Below are positions 43,616-51,619 of a stretch of 64,000 bases of DNA, one piece after another. The position numbers and the translations under genes were made by a program. The stretch's first letter is position 1. Each line of letters opens with the position of its first letter. The notes under the pieces were generated by a model. That model ran no database searches. It was not told the DNA's origin and was given only the letters and a program-made list of their open reading frames with translations. The stretch comes from a virus: the IMG/VR virus record IMGVR_UViG_3300047550_006118, positions 1 to 64,000 of that record; one strand, written 5' to 3'.

Positions 43616-43653
43616 ATGGGTGCTAGCAGTGATGCCGGCGCCCATTTTTTTTT
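43616..43653 (+). terminator. Terminator overlapping promoter start site
   Basis: 8-bp stem ATGGGTGC / GCGCCCAT with nine T residues after it. It would stop transcripts arriving from upstream. RNAs that start near 43620 lack most of the 5' arm and so escape. Confidence 0.8.
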
Positions 43654-43664
43654 GGACATGTGAC

Positions 43665-44687
43665 ATGCACAAGCTTCTCACCAGGGACCAGTTCAGGGAA
43701 GACGTGTTTGCCCGCGATCGCAATCTCTGCGTGATCTGCGGTGCTACCGCGCAGGACGCCCACCACATCATAGAACGCAGGCTGTGGCCCGACGGCGGTT
43801 ATTATCTGGCCAACGGTGCGTCCGTCTGCGGCCCCTGCCACCTTCGCTGCGAAAGCACCGAGATCTCGGTGGACGATGTCAGGCAGGCCGCCGGCATCAC
43901 CAAGCCCGTGATCCCTCCGCACCTCTACCACGACGTCTCCTATGACAAGTGGGGCAACATCATCCTCGCCGACGGGCGGCGGCTGCGCGGCGAACTGTTC
44001 AATGACGCTAGCGTGCAGAAGGTGATCGCACCGGTGCTGCACCTGTTCACCGACCGCGTGAAGTATCCACGCACCCATCACCTGCCCTGGAGCCCAGGCA
44101 TCACCGAGGATGATCGCGTGCTGCACGACATGTCGGTGTTCGAGGGCCGGCGCGTGATCGTCACGGAAAAGATGGATGGCGAGAACACCACCTGGTACAG
44201 GGACGGTACGCATGCCCGCAGCGTTGACGGACGGGGCCATCCCAGCCGTGACTGGTGCAAGAACCTTTGGGCAACCATCTCCGGTGAGATACCTGAGGGA
44301 TGGCGCATCTGCGGCGAGAATCTCTATGCCAAGCACTCGATCCGCTACGACGACCTTCCTACCTACTTCATGGGATTCTCCATCTGGAACGACAGGAACG
44401 AATGCCTTGGCTGGGATGACACCGTAGAGTGGTTCCAACTATTGGGAATAACATCAGTGCCGGTGATATACGACGGCATCTACGATGAAAACGCCATTAG
44501 ATCACTGTATGATGTGCGGCGTGACTGGGAAACCAGGGAAGGTTACGTGCTGCGCACAGCAGACGGGTTCTCCTACGGGGATTTCAGGCGCTGCGTTGCC
44601 AAGTTCGTGAGACCAAACCACGTGGCGACCACCAAGCACTGGATGTTCGGACGCACCAACATCGAGACCAACGGGATGCGGAAATGA
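43665..44687 (+). CDS. HNH domain fused to Rnl2-type RNA ligase
   Basis: 340 residues. Residues about 1-75 form an HNH module with CVICG and CGPCH zinc pairs and AHHIIE. The rest is an RNA ligase core: motif I EKMDGE with the nucleotidyl Lys near 169, GENLYAKHSI (motif III), MGFSIW, EGYVLR (motif IV) and VAKFVR (motif V). It could cut and reseal RNA, or use HNH for nicking and the ligase for repair of tRNA or other RNA damage. Start is ATG 43665; the open frame extends upstream but lacks a good site. Confidence 0.85.
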   Translation: MHKLLTRDQFREDVFARDRNLCVICGATAQDAHHIIERRLWPDGGYYLANGASVCGPCHLRCESTEISVDDVRQAAGITKPVIPPHLYHDVSYDKWGNIILADGRRLRGELFNDASVQKVIAPVLHLFTDRVKYPRTHHLPWSPGITEDDRVLHDMSVFEGRRVIVTEKMDGENTTWYRDGTHARSVDGRGHPSRDWCKNLWATISGEIPEGWRICGENLYAKHSIRYDDLPTYFMGFSIWNDRNECLGWDDTVEWFQLLGITSVPVIYDGIYDENAIRSLYDVRRDWETREGYVLRTADGFSYGDFRRCVAKFVRPNHVATTKHWMFGRTNIETNGMRK

Positions 44688-44902
44688 AGATCGGAAAGAT
44701 TGAGATCAGTCCCAGCGGGATCGAGTTCGGCCGCGTCTACTATTTCTATTGGTGGAACTGGCTACCACCGAATGTTCGATACTGGGGTCCACAATGCATG
44801 TGGTATGATGGACCCCACAGATCGTTTGGATTTTGGTTCACCAATGTCTCGTGGAGCACGCCGTGGACGAAACTGAAAGAGGAAGACCTGCCACATGTAT
44901 AG
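44684..44902 (+). CDS. Trp-rich small phage protein, 72 aa
   Basis: Contains YYFYWWNWLPP and DGPHRSFGFWFTNVSWSTPW; very rich in Trp, Phe and Tyr. Similar small proteins occur in many large phages as I recall, without known function. Coupled to the ligase gene (ATGA overlap). Confidence 0.65.
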   Translation: MKIGKIEISPSGIEFGRVYYFYWWNWLPPNVRYWGPQCMWYDGPHRSFGFWFTNVSWSTPWTKLKEEDLPHV

Positions 44903-45239
44903 CATCGTAAGGGGATCGCTGCGGGATTTCCCGCTGAGGAACAACATCCATCGGGAAGGATGGTGGTGGCATTCGACCGGATCCCCTGAGGGATGGGAGT
45001 ATGGGTACGCCCCCGAAGGACCTTTCATCAGCAAGGTCCATGCCACCCGGCACCTGCGCAACACCATGCGGCTCGCAAGGATCGCCGAGAAAACCGGCAG
45101 ATGGCCTCGAATGCCCGACAACGCGGGGTGGGCCCCCGGCTGGGGCGGTCGTACCGGACGTCCAACCATGCGATCACTGCCGAGGACGAGATTTTTCGGG
45201 CGAAAGCTCAGGAACTACCTCAAGGAGATGGGACCGTGA
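44895..45239 (+). CDS. Hypothetical basic protein, 114 aa
   Basis: Trp/Gly/Arg-rich, with EGWWWHSTGSPEGWEYGY and a basic C-terminus. Overlaps both neighbours. No family recognised. Confidence 0.5.
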   Translation: MYSIVRGSLRDFPLRNNIHREGWWWHSTGSPEGWEYGYAPEGPFISKVHATRHLRNTMRLARIAEKTGRWPRMPDNAGWAPGWGGRTGRPTMRSLPRTRFFGRKLRNYLKEMGP

Positions 45240-45577
45240 TATTTTTCAAGCTACGCATCGCCAATCCCTGGTTCGAGCCGGATGTTGATTTCAACAGCCG
45301 TGACTATTACTGGAGCGATCGCAAGCTCTCCACCAACAAAAACCTGGAGATACAGATCAGCAAATTCGAGGCCACGGATCTGATCGATTTCGGTCTCGAT
45401 CTGCGATGGTGGGGGCATGATCATGCCGGGCCCGAGCTAGACATCAACGTCCTTGGCTACATGTTCAACATCAAGATCTATGATAGCCGCCATTGGAACT
45501 GGAATGCCAACCGCTGGCAGACCAAAGAGGAGGCCAAGGCAGAGGCCGAGGAATGGGAACGGGAGAGAAACAAATGA
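45236..45577 (+). CDS. Hypothetical protein, 113 aa
   Basis: GTG start with an AAGGAG site. Beta-rich, containing YWSDRKLSTNKNLEIQISKF and LDLRWWGHDHAG, ending in a charged helix (KEEAKAEAEEW). Member of a small W-rich phage gene set with the two preceding genes. Function unknown. Confidence 0.6.
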   Translation: MIFFKLRIANPWFEPDVDFNSRDYYWSDRKLSTNKNLEIQISKFEATDLIDFGLDLRWWGHDHAGPELDINVLGYMFNIKIYDSRHWNWNANRWQTKEEAKAEAEEWERERNK

Positions 45578-45588
45578 TTAGATCAAAA

Positions 45589-45612
45589 GGAAAGGGGCTT
45601 GCGCCCCTTTCC
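45589..45612. terminator. Bidirectional terminator
   Basis: 10-bp stem GGAAAGGGGC / GCCCCTTTCC, TTGC loop, between converging genes. Confidence 0.8.
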
Positions 45613-45637
45613 CATCGTGCGTGTGATCTTGAAGTGA

Positions 45638-45814
45638 TCACTTCTTGGCCGGAGCCGACACCAGGTTTTCCATCCCAGGGACCATCTTGAACAGGCCACG
45701 GCTGAACTCGACGTAGTCCTGGAACAGCTTGGTGTTGAACTCGGTGATCTTCTTACCGGTCGTGATGGCATAGTTGGTGTAGGCCTGACCGATTTCCTTG
45801 TAGACGTTTTCCAT
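45638..45814 (-). CDS. Phasin-like mini-protein, 58 aa
   Basis: Not a shadow: a clean short gene starting MENVYKEIGQAYTNYAITTG with an AGAGGA ribosome-binding site. The amphipathic helix, ending FKMVPGMENLVSAPAKK, is reminiscent of phasins that coat polyhydroxyalkanoate granules in Alphaproteobacteria. The next gene upstream is in tandem, and a perfect late promoter precedes both. Binding to granules, membranes or FtsH-like clients is untested. Confidence 0.6.
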   Translation of the reverse strand: MENVYKEIGQAYTNYAITTGKKITEFNTKLFQDYVEFSRGLFKMVPGMENLVSAPAKK

Positions 45815-45815
45815 G

Positions 45816-45980
45816 TTATGTTCCTCTCAGGTTGTTGTGGGTGTGTTTGTCGAACATGATCCTCTTGAGCCTTCCCTCAAAATCCACGATGTCCTTCGAC
45901 TGGCTCAGATAATGCTCCTCGGCGCTCATGTTGAAGGTCTTCCACCATCTGGTGACCATGTTTTTGATGTACGATACCAT
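45816..45980 (-). CDS. DUF3563-like mini-protein, 54 aa
   Basis: Starts MVSYIKNMVTRWWKTF and contains EEHYLSQSKDIVDFEGRLKR, close to the small DUF3563 pattern (LSQA.D..DLE.R.R) of proteobacterial genomes. AGGAG lies seven bases before ATG. The stop is two bases from the next start. Function unknown. Confidence 0.6.
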   Translation of the reverse strand: MVSYIKNMVTRWWKTFNMSAEEHYLSQSKDIVDFEGRLKRIMFDKHTHNNLRGT

Positions 45981-46006
45981 CTTCCATCTCCTCTATCTCT
46001 CTTGCT

Positions 46007-46016
46007 CGTATTTATA
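46007..46016 (-). promoter_or_regulatory. Late promoter TATAAATACG within a palindrome (minus strand)
   Basis: Perfect late core 27 bases before the first mini-gene, placed inside CTCGTA-TTTA-TACGAG. Confidence 0.7.
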
Positions 46017-46088
46017 CGAGTTTATGCTGCGGTGCAACATAGGAAACCGTGCGATTAAGAGCATGGCAGATATAACTTGATCGCGTGG

Positions 46089-46475
46089 CTATCGTTTCTT
46101 GGTCCTGCGAAGGATGATGCGATATGATCCGAAATCCCCCGTTGAATCCATTATCGGCCGGCAGGATGATACCAATCCGGTTAGCTCGCACCAGCTTGGC
46201 AATTCCGACCTGATGTTTCCTCGCCGACCGGTTATTATGACGAGGGATCTCGTACCGATACCATGGTGCTTTTCCAGGAAATACCTGGTAGCCCGGTATG
46301 CGGCATCCAAGGTCAATCCATGGAGATCCAGACCTCTACTGGTAGCACCATGCTTGGGAATCGCCGGTCTGGATGCCGGGATTGCGGGCAGGGATACCAG
46401 CCCCTTGGTGTATCGATCCCAGAGGTCGAGGTCTTCCTTGGTCAGGCCTCGATTTTCTTTCCTGTTTCCATGCAT
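46089..46475 (-). CDS. Smr-domain protein
   Basis: 128 residues. The Smr core is visible: LDLHGLTLDAA near 48, LVIITGR and a C-terminal GSYRIILRR. Smr domains nick DNA or cut RNA, including on collided ribosomes. N-terminal ~45 residues are a basic linker. Role in this phage is open; rescue or recombination are both possible. Confidence 0.8.
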   Translation of the reverse strand: MHGNRKENRGLTKEDLDLWDRYTKGLVSLPAIPASRPAIPKHGATSRGLDLHGLTLDAAYRATRYFLEKHHGIGTRSLVIITGRRGNIRSELPSWCELTGLVSSCRPIMDSTGDFGSYRIILRRTKKR

Positions 46476-46526
46476 GGGTTCGTTATAAGTATCGTATCAT
46501 GCATAGGTCAACCGAAGAGGATAATC

Positions 46527-46976
46527 GTGGCCCATTACATCAGCACAAAGACATTCGACCATAACGACGGTCTGTATTGCTCGTATCGGAAATGGAATTC
46601 CAAGACCGATAAGAAATTCATCCATGGCCATTTGCTACAGATCAAGATGGTATTTTCATGCGTCGATCTGTCCGAGGACGGACAGGTGCTTGATCTTGAT
46701 GATCTGGGAGAAATACGATCGTGGATCAAGGACATTTTTGGACACACCATTTGCATCGCCCTTGATGACCCGTATCGTGACGTGTTCTCACATCTGGAAA
46801 CCGCCCGGCTGGCCAAGATACGTTACCTGGATGGGGTTGGATGCGAGAACTTTGCCCGGATAATATGGTACAAGATCGATAAGTGGCTGGAAGAAACCGA
46901 GCGCAAGCCGCGTGTCTTCATCCGAACGGTGGAGGTGATCGAAAGCCCGGGGCACAGCGGTTTCTACATCGGCTGA
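46527..46976 (+). CDS. queD: QueD/6-pyruvoyl-tetrahydropterin synthase-like protein
   Basis: 149 residues from a GTG with AGAGGA upstream. AHYISTKTF, YCSYRKW and FIHGHLLQIKM resemble the zinc-His and Cys parts of the family, and DLDDLGEIRSWI with HTICIALDDP the later part. QueD makes a precursor of 7-deazaguanine used for queuosine or DNA modification. No other pathway genes are in the window, so the call is moderate. Confidence 0.6.
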   Translation: MAHYISTKTFDHNDGLYCSYRKWNSKTDKKFIHGHLLQIKMVFSCVDLSEDGQVLDLDDLGEIRSWIKDIFGHTICIALDDPYRDVFSHLETARLAKIRYLDGVGCENFARIIWYKIDKWLEETERKPRVFIRTVEVIESPGHSGFYIG

Positions 46977-47200
46977 GATTGCTCTGATCGAATAACTCGT
47001 ATATATAAACGATGTGTGTTTGGGGTGGCGGCCCTGTCCAGCCACCTTGGTTCTGTTGCGTGTTTGACTCGCGCGGCTGGACCTAAATATCAAATCGCGC
47101 CTACTCTTACGGGAAAACGGCGTTTGTGACGGATAACTTCTTATCTGTCAAAGGCTTAGCACAACTAGCGTTGACTTCGCGCATCTAAGCCTATAAAACG

Positions 47201-47776
47201 ATGAAAAGGAGAGCACGGAGAATGCGAGTCAGATATCTTGTCTTATTGCTAGGGTTGTTAACCGCCGGGGTTGCCCAAGCGCAAAACGCCACGGAAGTCC
47301 GCGCGGACTATCGTGCCGTTCCAAGCCTGAGGCAGCATCTGCCGATCAACATACCCGAGGCACAGGGACTCGATAGAGAGTCGCTGAATGATCTCGAATG
47401 CTTGGCATGGAATCTATACTTTGAGGCCCGCGGTGGCGTTGTTGCCGAGCAGGTCGCCGTCGCGTGGGTACCGATCAATCGACTAAACGATTCGAACTTT
47501 TCCAGAAACATCTGCACCAACGTCTTCCAATATGGATGGGCAGGCGGGAGGCGGCAGTACCAGTTCAGCTGGGCCGGCATAGTTCGAGGTCCGCGATGGC
47601 GCAGGGAGGATGACGCATGGACGAACGTCCAGATGATCGCTCTCAGGGTTTATCGGCGAGAGCTAGCCGATACCGCCAACGGGTCTACCTACTTCCATAA
47701 CGCCAACTTGGTACCCGGATGGGCACCAAGGTCCCGGAAGATCCGGCTGGGCTCACATGTGTTTTGGCGCATGTGA
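47201..47776 (+). CDS. Cell-wall hydrolase SleB-type with signal peptide
   Basis: 191 residues. Signal peptide MKRRARRMRVRYLVLLLGLL... with cleavage after AQA near 27. The hydrolase domain starts ECLAWNLYFEARGG (catalytic Glu near 74) and includes CTNVFQYG and FHNANLVPGWA. It should act in the periplasm on peptidoglycan and is a candidate secreted endolysin. A TTGACT/TATAAA pair lies upstream, spaced only 15 bp. Confidence 0.85.
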   Translation: MKRRARRMRVRYLVLLLGLLTAGVAQAQNATEVRADYRAVPSLRQHLPINIPEAQGLDRESLNDLECLAWNLYFEARGGVVAEQVAVAWVPINRLNDSNFSRNICTNVFQYGWAGGRRQYQFSWAGIVRGPRWRREDDAWTNVQMIALRVYRRELADTANGSTYFHNANLVPGWAPRSRKIRLGSHVFWRM

Positions 47777-47782
47777 TCCCGA

Positions 47783-47811
47783 TTGACCGATGATGGCATT
47801 CATGCTAAAAT
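47783..47811 (+). promoter_or_regulatory. TTGACC-type promoter
   Basis: TTGACC, 17-bp spacer, TAAAAT, 25 bases before the phosphoesterase start. Confidence 0.7.
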
Positions 47812-47836
47812 GCATGGAACCAATCGGAGAACCGCG

Positions 47837-48667
47837 ATGAGATTCCTCTTAATGTCTGACGTCCATGTTGATATGTCCCACTGGGACTGGTCGTGCCTCG
47901 ATGGCGTGCCGTCGGACGTCAACGTGGCCGTGGTTGCTGGAGACGTCAGCAACGATGTGTGGCAGACCAGCCGCTGGCTGGTTGACCTCAAGAAGAGGTT
48001 TGATACCGTCGTCTGGGTCGCCGGGAACCATGATTTTTACAACATCGGGTTCCACCAGACCAGGTTATATGACCCGGAATGGTCAAAGGCCTGGCCATAT
48101 CCGTCCGACGTGGCGGAGATGTATGGCCACTACCAACGATGGAGCGATGCCAACGGTATCACGTTCCTCCATCGTCGCGCTGAGCTGATCAACGGGGTTA
48201 GGTTCATCGGTGCCACCGGATGGCATGATTTCCGGGGAGGTGAACCATACAGCACCGAGGACCAGATCAAGGTCTGGTACGACTGCCTCAATGACACCCG
48301 CATCAACTGGCAAAAGGGTCTCCTGCAACCGGACCATCTCAAGCCGATGGATGCCGGGCTGCGTGACTGGGAGGCGATCAGCAATCTGGTCCGCGGTTCC
48401 AGCGAACCGATGGTGGTGATCACCCATCACATACCACATCGTCGCTTCCTGTGGCAAAAACCACATGATCGGATATGGACCATGCTGCATGGCAGCTTCG
48501 TCAACACCAGGATGGAAAGCATCGTCGATCCAAACATCAAGTATTGGCTCTACGGGCATACCCACCAACGAGGGATGATGGACATCGGCAGCACGACCTA
48601 CGTGTGCAATGCCAAGGGTTACCAGGGCGAAAACCCAAGATGGGAACCGCTGATCCTCGAGGTGTAA
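47837..48667 (+). CDS. Calcineurin-like metallophosphoesterase
   Basis: 276 residues. All metal motifs are present: SDVHVDM, AGDVSND, AGNHDFY, THHIPH and GHTHQRG. It hydrolyses phosphoester bonds; substrate may be nucleic acid ends, cyclic nucleotides or phosphoproteins. It has its own promoter. Alarmone or cyclic-nucleotide removal in anti-defence is conceivable but not shown. Confidence 0.87.
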   Translation: MRFLLMSDVHVDMSHWDWSCLDGVPSDVNVAVVAGDVSNDVWQTSRWLVDLKKRFDTVVWVAGNHDFYNIGFHQTRLYDPEWSKAWPYPSDVAEMYGHYQRWSDANGITFLHRRAELINGVRFIGATGWHDFRGGEPYSTEDQIKVWYDCLNDTRINWQKGLLQPDHLKPMDAGLRDWEAISNLVRGSSEPMVVITHHIPHRRFLWQKPHDRIWTMLHGSFVNTRMESIVDPNIKYWLYGHTHQRGMMDIGSTTYVCNAKGYQGENPRWEPLILEV

Positions 48668-48701
48668 AAACCGATATAGCTAGCAGATTGGTGCTCCCCT
48701 G

Positions 48702-48709
48702 CATAAATA
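48702..48709 (+). promoter_or_regulatory. Late promoter CATAAATA inside an inverted repeat
   Basis: The late core lies at the edge of a 9-bp inverted repeat, CCCCTGCAT (48696-48704) and ATGCAGGGG (48722-48730). Confidence 0.55.
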
Positions 48710-48737
48710 ATGGAAAATCGCATGCAGGGGACACCAC

Positions 48738-49880
48738 ATGACCTTCTCACTTAATCCAACCTACTACCAGGTAACCTGGACCGCCAACGGTCCGACCAAC
48801 TACACGGGACTGACAGGAACGGCCAACGGTGGCCTTGATCCGGTCACTGCCTGGGGTATCAATCGATTGATCAGCGTCACCGGTGTTTCCCCCGTCACGG
48901 GCACGCCGATGGCTGATGGCGAGACCATCCTGATCAACGATTATGCGGTGTCTTTCCTGTCATCGGACGCCCTTGCTGACATCATCAACAAGATCAACCT
49001 TGCTGCCAAGTTCACCGGGGTCGTTGCCGATCAAAGCGTGGCCGGCACCTACATCACCCTGATGAACGCACCAGGAAAGGAAGGATATCCGTTCAGCCTT
49101 GCCGAGGGCAATGGAACGGCCCTGTTGACAAAGCTTGGGATCCAGCCAGGGGCATACAGCTATTATCCGAGCGAGGTCGGAACGGCATTTACCTCCGTTA
49201 CCACCGATTCCAACATCACCATCAACGGCGTGAACATAGTTTTCACCTCCGGCGACGTTGCTAGCGCGGCAAACCAGATCAATGCAAAGAGCGATTACAC
49301 CGGAGTCGCCGCGTCCATTGCCGGGCCGTACCTGCAGATATCCGCAGTTTCTGGACAACCCTGGTCAATCAACAGCGGTAACGCCGTATCAAACCTAGGA
49401 ACCACCCTTGGAAATCATGGTGGTTATCCAACGACCATCGAATTCAGCCAGGCAAAGGAACGTGCCAACATGCGATGGTCGCAGATGGTATCCGAGCTGG
49501 AGGAGAACGCCACTCCGATACTGCTGGGCAACATCACGAGGACCGGCAACATTTCCAACGTCGAGACCACGTCCGTGACGTTCACCGTTGGATATGACAG
49601 GCCAGACACCGTTTACACCGTTGCCCGTTCCGGAGAGCCGGATGTCGGCAACCTCCTCGTTGGTGCCGGCGCCGTCAAGAGGGCCGTGGCCAGGGCACTG
49701 ACCTCCGTCATCACCGGCAATCGAAAGCTGTTCGATCCAACCCTGCAGAGCTATGGAGCATACTGCGATAGGCCAAATGCCGCGAGAATACAGCAGATAA
49801 CGGCTACTGGCCTTGACACCGTTGAAAATGTCACTATAGTCGAGGACAATCTAACCGTGATACAGATCGCGGGAGTTTAA
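48738..49880 (+). CDS. Putative virion structural protein with two IN-type repeats
   Basis: 380 residues, Thr/Ser/Ala/Gly-rich, low charge. Two similar repeats (ILINDYAVSFLSSDALADII and ITINGVNIVFTSGDVASAAN) resemble the IN motif of flagellar hook proteins and some tail proteins. A helical block with ERANMRWSQMVSELEE follows. A late promoter precedes it. Tail or neck role is inferred. Confidence 0.6.
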   Translation: MTFSLNPTYYQVTWTANGPTNYTGLTGTANGGLDPVTAWGINRLISVTGVSPVTGTPMADGETILINDYAVSFLSSDALADIINKINLAAKFTGVVADQSVAGTYITLMNAPGKEGYPFSLAEGNGTALLTKLGIQPGAYSYYPSEVGTAFTSVTTDSNITINGVNIVFTSGDVASAANQINAKSDYTGVAASIAGPYLQISAVSGQPWSINSGNAVSNLGTTLGNHGGYPTTIEFSQAKERANMRWSQMVSELEENATPILLGNITRTGNISNVETTSVTFTVGYDRPDTVYTVARSGEPDVGNLLVGAGAVKRAVARALTSVITGNRKLFDPTLQSYGAYCDRPNAARIQQITATGLDTVENVTIVEDNLTVIQIAGV

Positions 49881-49897
49881 CCAAAAGGAACAAGGTT

Positions 49898-50308
49898 TTG
49901 AAGCCCAGCGCACACCTCCATCTGTTGATCACCGCAAGCATAACGGACCCTCCTGGTCCGGAAGACTGTGAAAAAATCAACGAATTCATGCGCGGGATGG
50001 TCGAGCATGTTCGAATGAAGGTCATGCTCGAACCAATGTCGGCATGGTGCGACGAGCCTGGTAACGAGGGCATTACCTCCACGGTGATCCTGACCACCAG
50101 CCATTGCGCCATGCACATCTGGAATCTGCCAGAACCGGAACTGAGCATCATGCAGTTCGATCTCTATAGCTGCGCCCCGTTCGAGGTGATGGAGGTGTTC
50201 GACTACATCAACCGACACTTCAAAGTCCATAACGCATCATACAAGTTCATCGATCGAGAAAACGAGTTGCAGGAGATCAGCAAGGGCGCATACAGAAGGG
50301 TGGTTTGA
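49898..50308 (+). CDS. speD: S-adenosylmethionine decarboxylase-like protein
   Basis: 136 residues from a TTG start with AAGGA upstream. TTSHCAMHIW resembles the ESH processing site (Ser becomes pyruvoyl), and MQFDLYSCAP the later Cys-containing strand. The family gives decarboxylated AdoMet for spermidine. SpeD-like genes are known in marine T4-like phages. Complements the agmatinase gene. Confidence 0.65.
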   Translation: MKPSAHLHLLITASITDPPGPEDCEKINEFMRGMVEHVRMKVMLEPMSAWCDEPGNEGITSTVILTTSHCAMHIWNLPEPELSIMQFDLYSCAPFEVMEVFDYINRHFKVHNASYKFIDRENELQEISKGAYRRVV

Positions 50309-51576
50309 TGAGTATAGGAACCCTGCTATTTGCCTGTGCCCTAGCACTAAGCGCAACAGCCGCTTACTACAGCATCGTCGGCCTTGCAACGATATTTTCC
50401 AGCGCGTTCTTGCCGGTGGTGATCATGGCAGGAATACTGGAGATCAGCAAGCTGGTGGTGGCGAGCTGGCTTTACCATAAATGGGATTCCATATCCGGTG
50501 CGATCAAGGTTTACCTGACATCGGCGGTGATCATACTGATGATGATCACCAGCCTTGGAATTTTCGGATTTTTAAGCAAGGCCCACGTTGAACAAAATCT
50601 CAATAACACCTCGTTGCGCCTGCGGATCGAGCAGGTAGATTACCAGATATCCCAGATCAATACCGTGATACAGCGGTACCAGACGCAACTAGAACAGCTC
50701 GATCGATCCATCAACATCCAGCTTGATGCCAACCGGGCCAACCAGGCCCTGGCCTCAAGGCAACGGCAAACGGTCGAGCGGGATCAAATCAGGCAACGGT
50801 TGGATGCCGAGCAGCAAAAATTGCAAGAGCTCAACCAACAACGGACCTCCATCAAGCAGCAGGTTAGCACCATAGAAAGCGAGGTTGGTCCGATACGTTA
50901 CGTCGCCGAATTCTTTGCCAGCGGTCAGGAGGTCGACATGGAGAAATCCGTGAGATGGATGATCGTGGTGTTGGTCGTCGTGTTTGACCCCTTGGCGGTC
51001 CTGATGCTCATAGCAGCTAACATGAGCATGGAAAGATCAGCCTCGAGGAAAAGGAACGAGGCCGAGGAAGCGGTACCGGTACCGCAGATGATATCCATCG
51101 GTACCATGATGTATGATCAAACATCTGGCGTCCATCGATGGTGGAACGGTGATTCGTGGTCAACATTGGATCCTCCATCCGCCCCAGCGTCCGCACCAAT
51201 ACCAATACCAGTACCCGCACCACAGTTGGTTGATACGGCTGCCATTTTTGATTCCGTCAAGGAGGTAAAGGAGGTAAAGGAGGCGATGGAAGGGTTGGGA
51301 TCCGTGGACGTCGATACCATCAAGAAAATCATCCAAGACAGCATGGATGAATGGTTGACGAAGACCTCTGATGAACCACAAGCTAAAGAATCCAATCATA
51401 CCGAGGAACCATTGCCTTCGATAGAAACCGTTCCCGCATCAGCATCGATCGAATCTCCTGATCGAGGATCGCCCAAAGATGAGGAAAACACGAACGTTCC
51501 AAAGGATGCGCCGCCACCAAACAGTGCAAACGATCAGAAACCGAACCATGTTCGGCCGCCATCGTGGATTGAATGA
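50308..51576 (+). CDS. Membrane protein with coiled coil
   Basis: 422 residues. Three hydrophobic segments in the first ~95 residues, a coiled coil rich in Gln (about 100-195, RIEQVDYQISQINTVI), a fourth hydrophobic segment near 215-237, then an acidic Pro/Ser-rich tail with a TSGVHRWWNGDSW motif. Start overlaps the previous stop (GATG). Possibly spans the envelope during infection or lysis. Family recurs in large phages as I recall; function unknown. Confidence 0.6.
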   Translation: MSIGTLLFACALALSATAAYYSIVGLATIFSSAFLPVVIMAGILEISKLVVASWLYHKWDSISGAIKVYLTSAVIILMMITSLGIFGFLSKAHVEQNLNNTSLRLRIEQVDYQISQINTVIQRYQTQLEQLDRSINIQLDANRANQALASRQRQTVERDQIRQRLDAEQQKLQELNQQRTSIKQQVSTIESEVGPIRYVAEFFASGQEVDMEKSVRWMIVVLVVVFDPLAVLMLIAANMSMERSASRKRNEAEEAVPVPQMISIGTMMYDQTSGVHRWWNGDSWSTLDPPSAPASAPIPIPVPAPQLVDTAAIFDSVKEVKEVKEAMEGLGSVDVDTIKKIIQDSMDEWLTKTSDEPQAKESNHTEEPLPSIETVPASASIESPDRGSPKDEENTNVPKDAPPPNSANDQKPNHVRPPSWIE

Positions 51577-51619
51577 ATCCGCATAACCGCCAACAACCCC
51601 ATCAAGGATGCTCGGTCAC

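Noticed and set aside
47140-47200. Operator-like palindrome GGATAAC/TTATCTGTC before the SleB gene
   Set aside because: The inverted repeat is short and imperfect and no repressor gene is nearby, so a regulatory claim is not supported.
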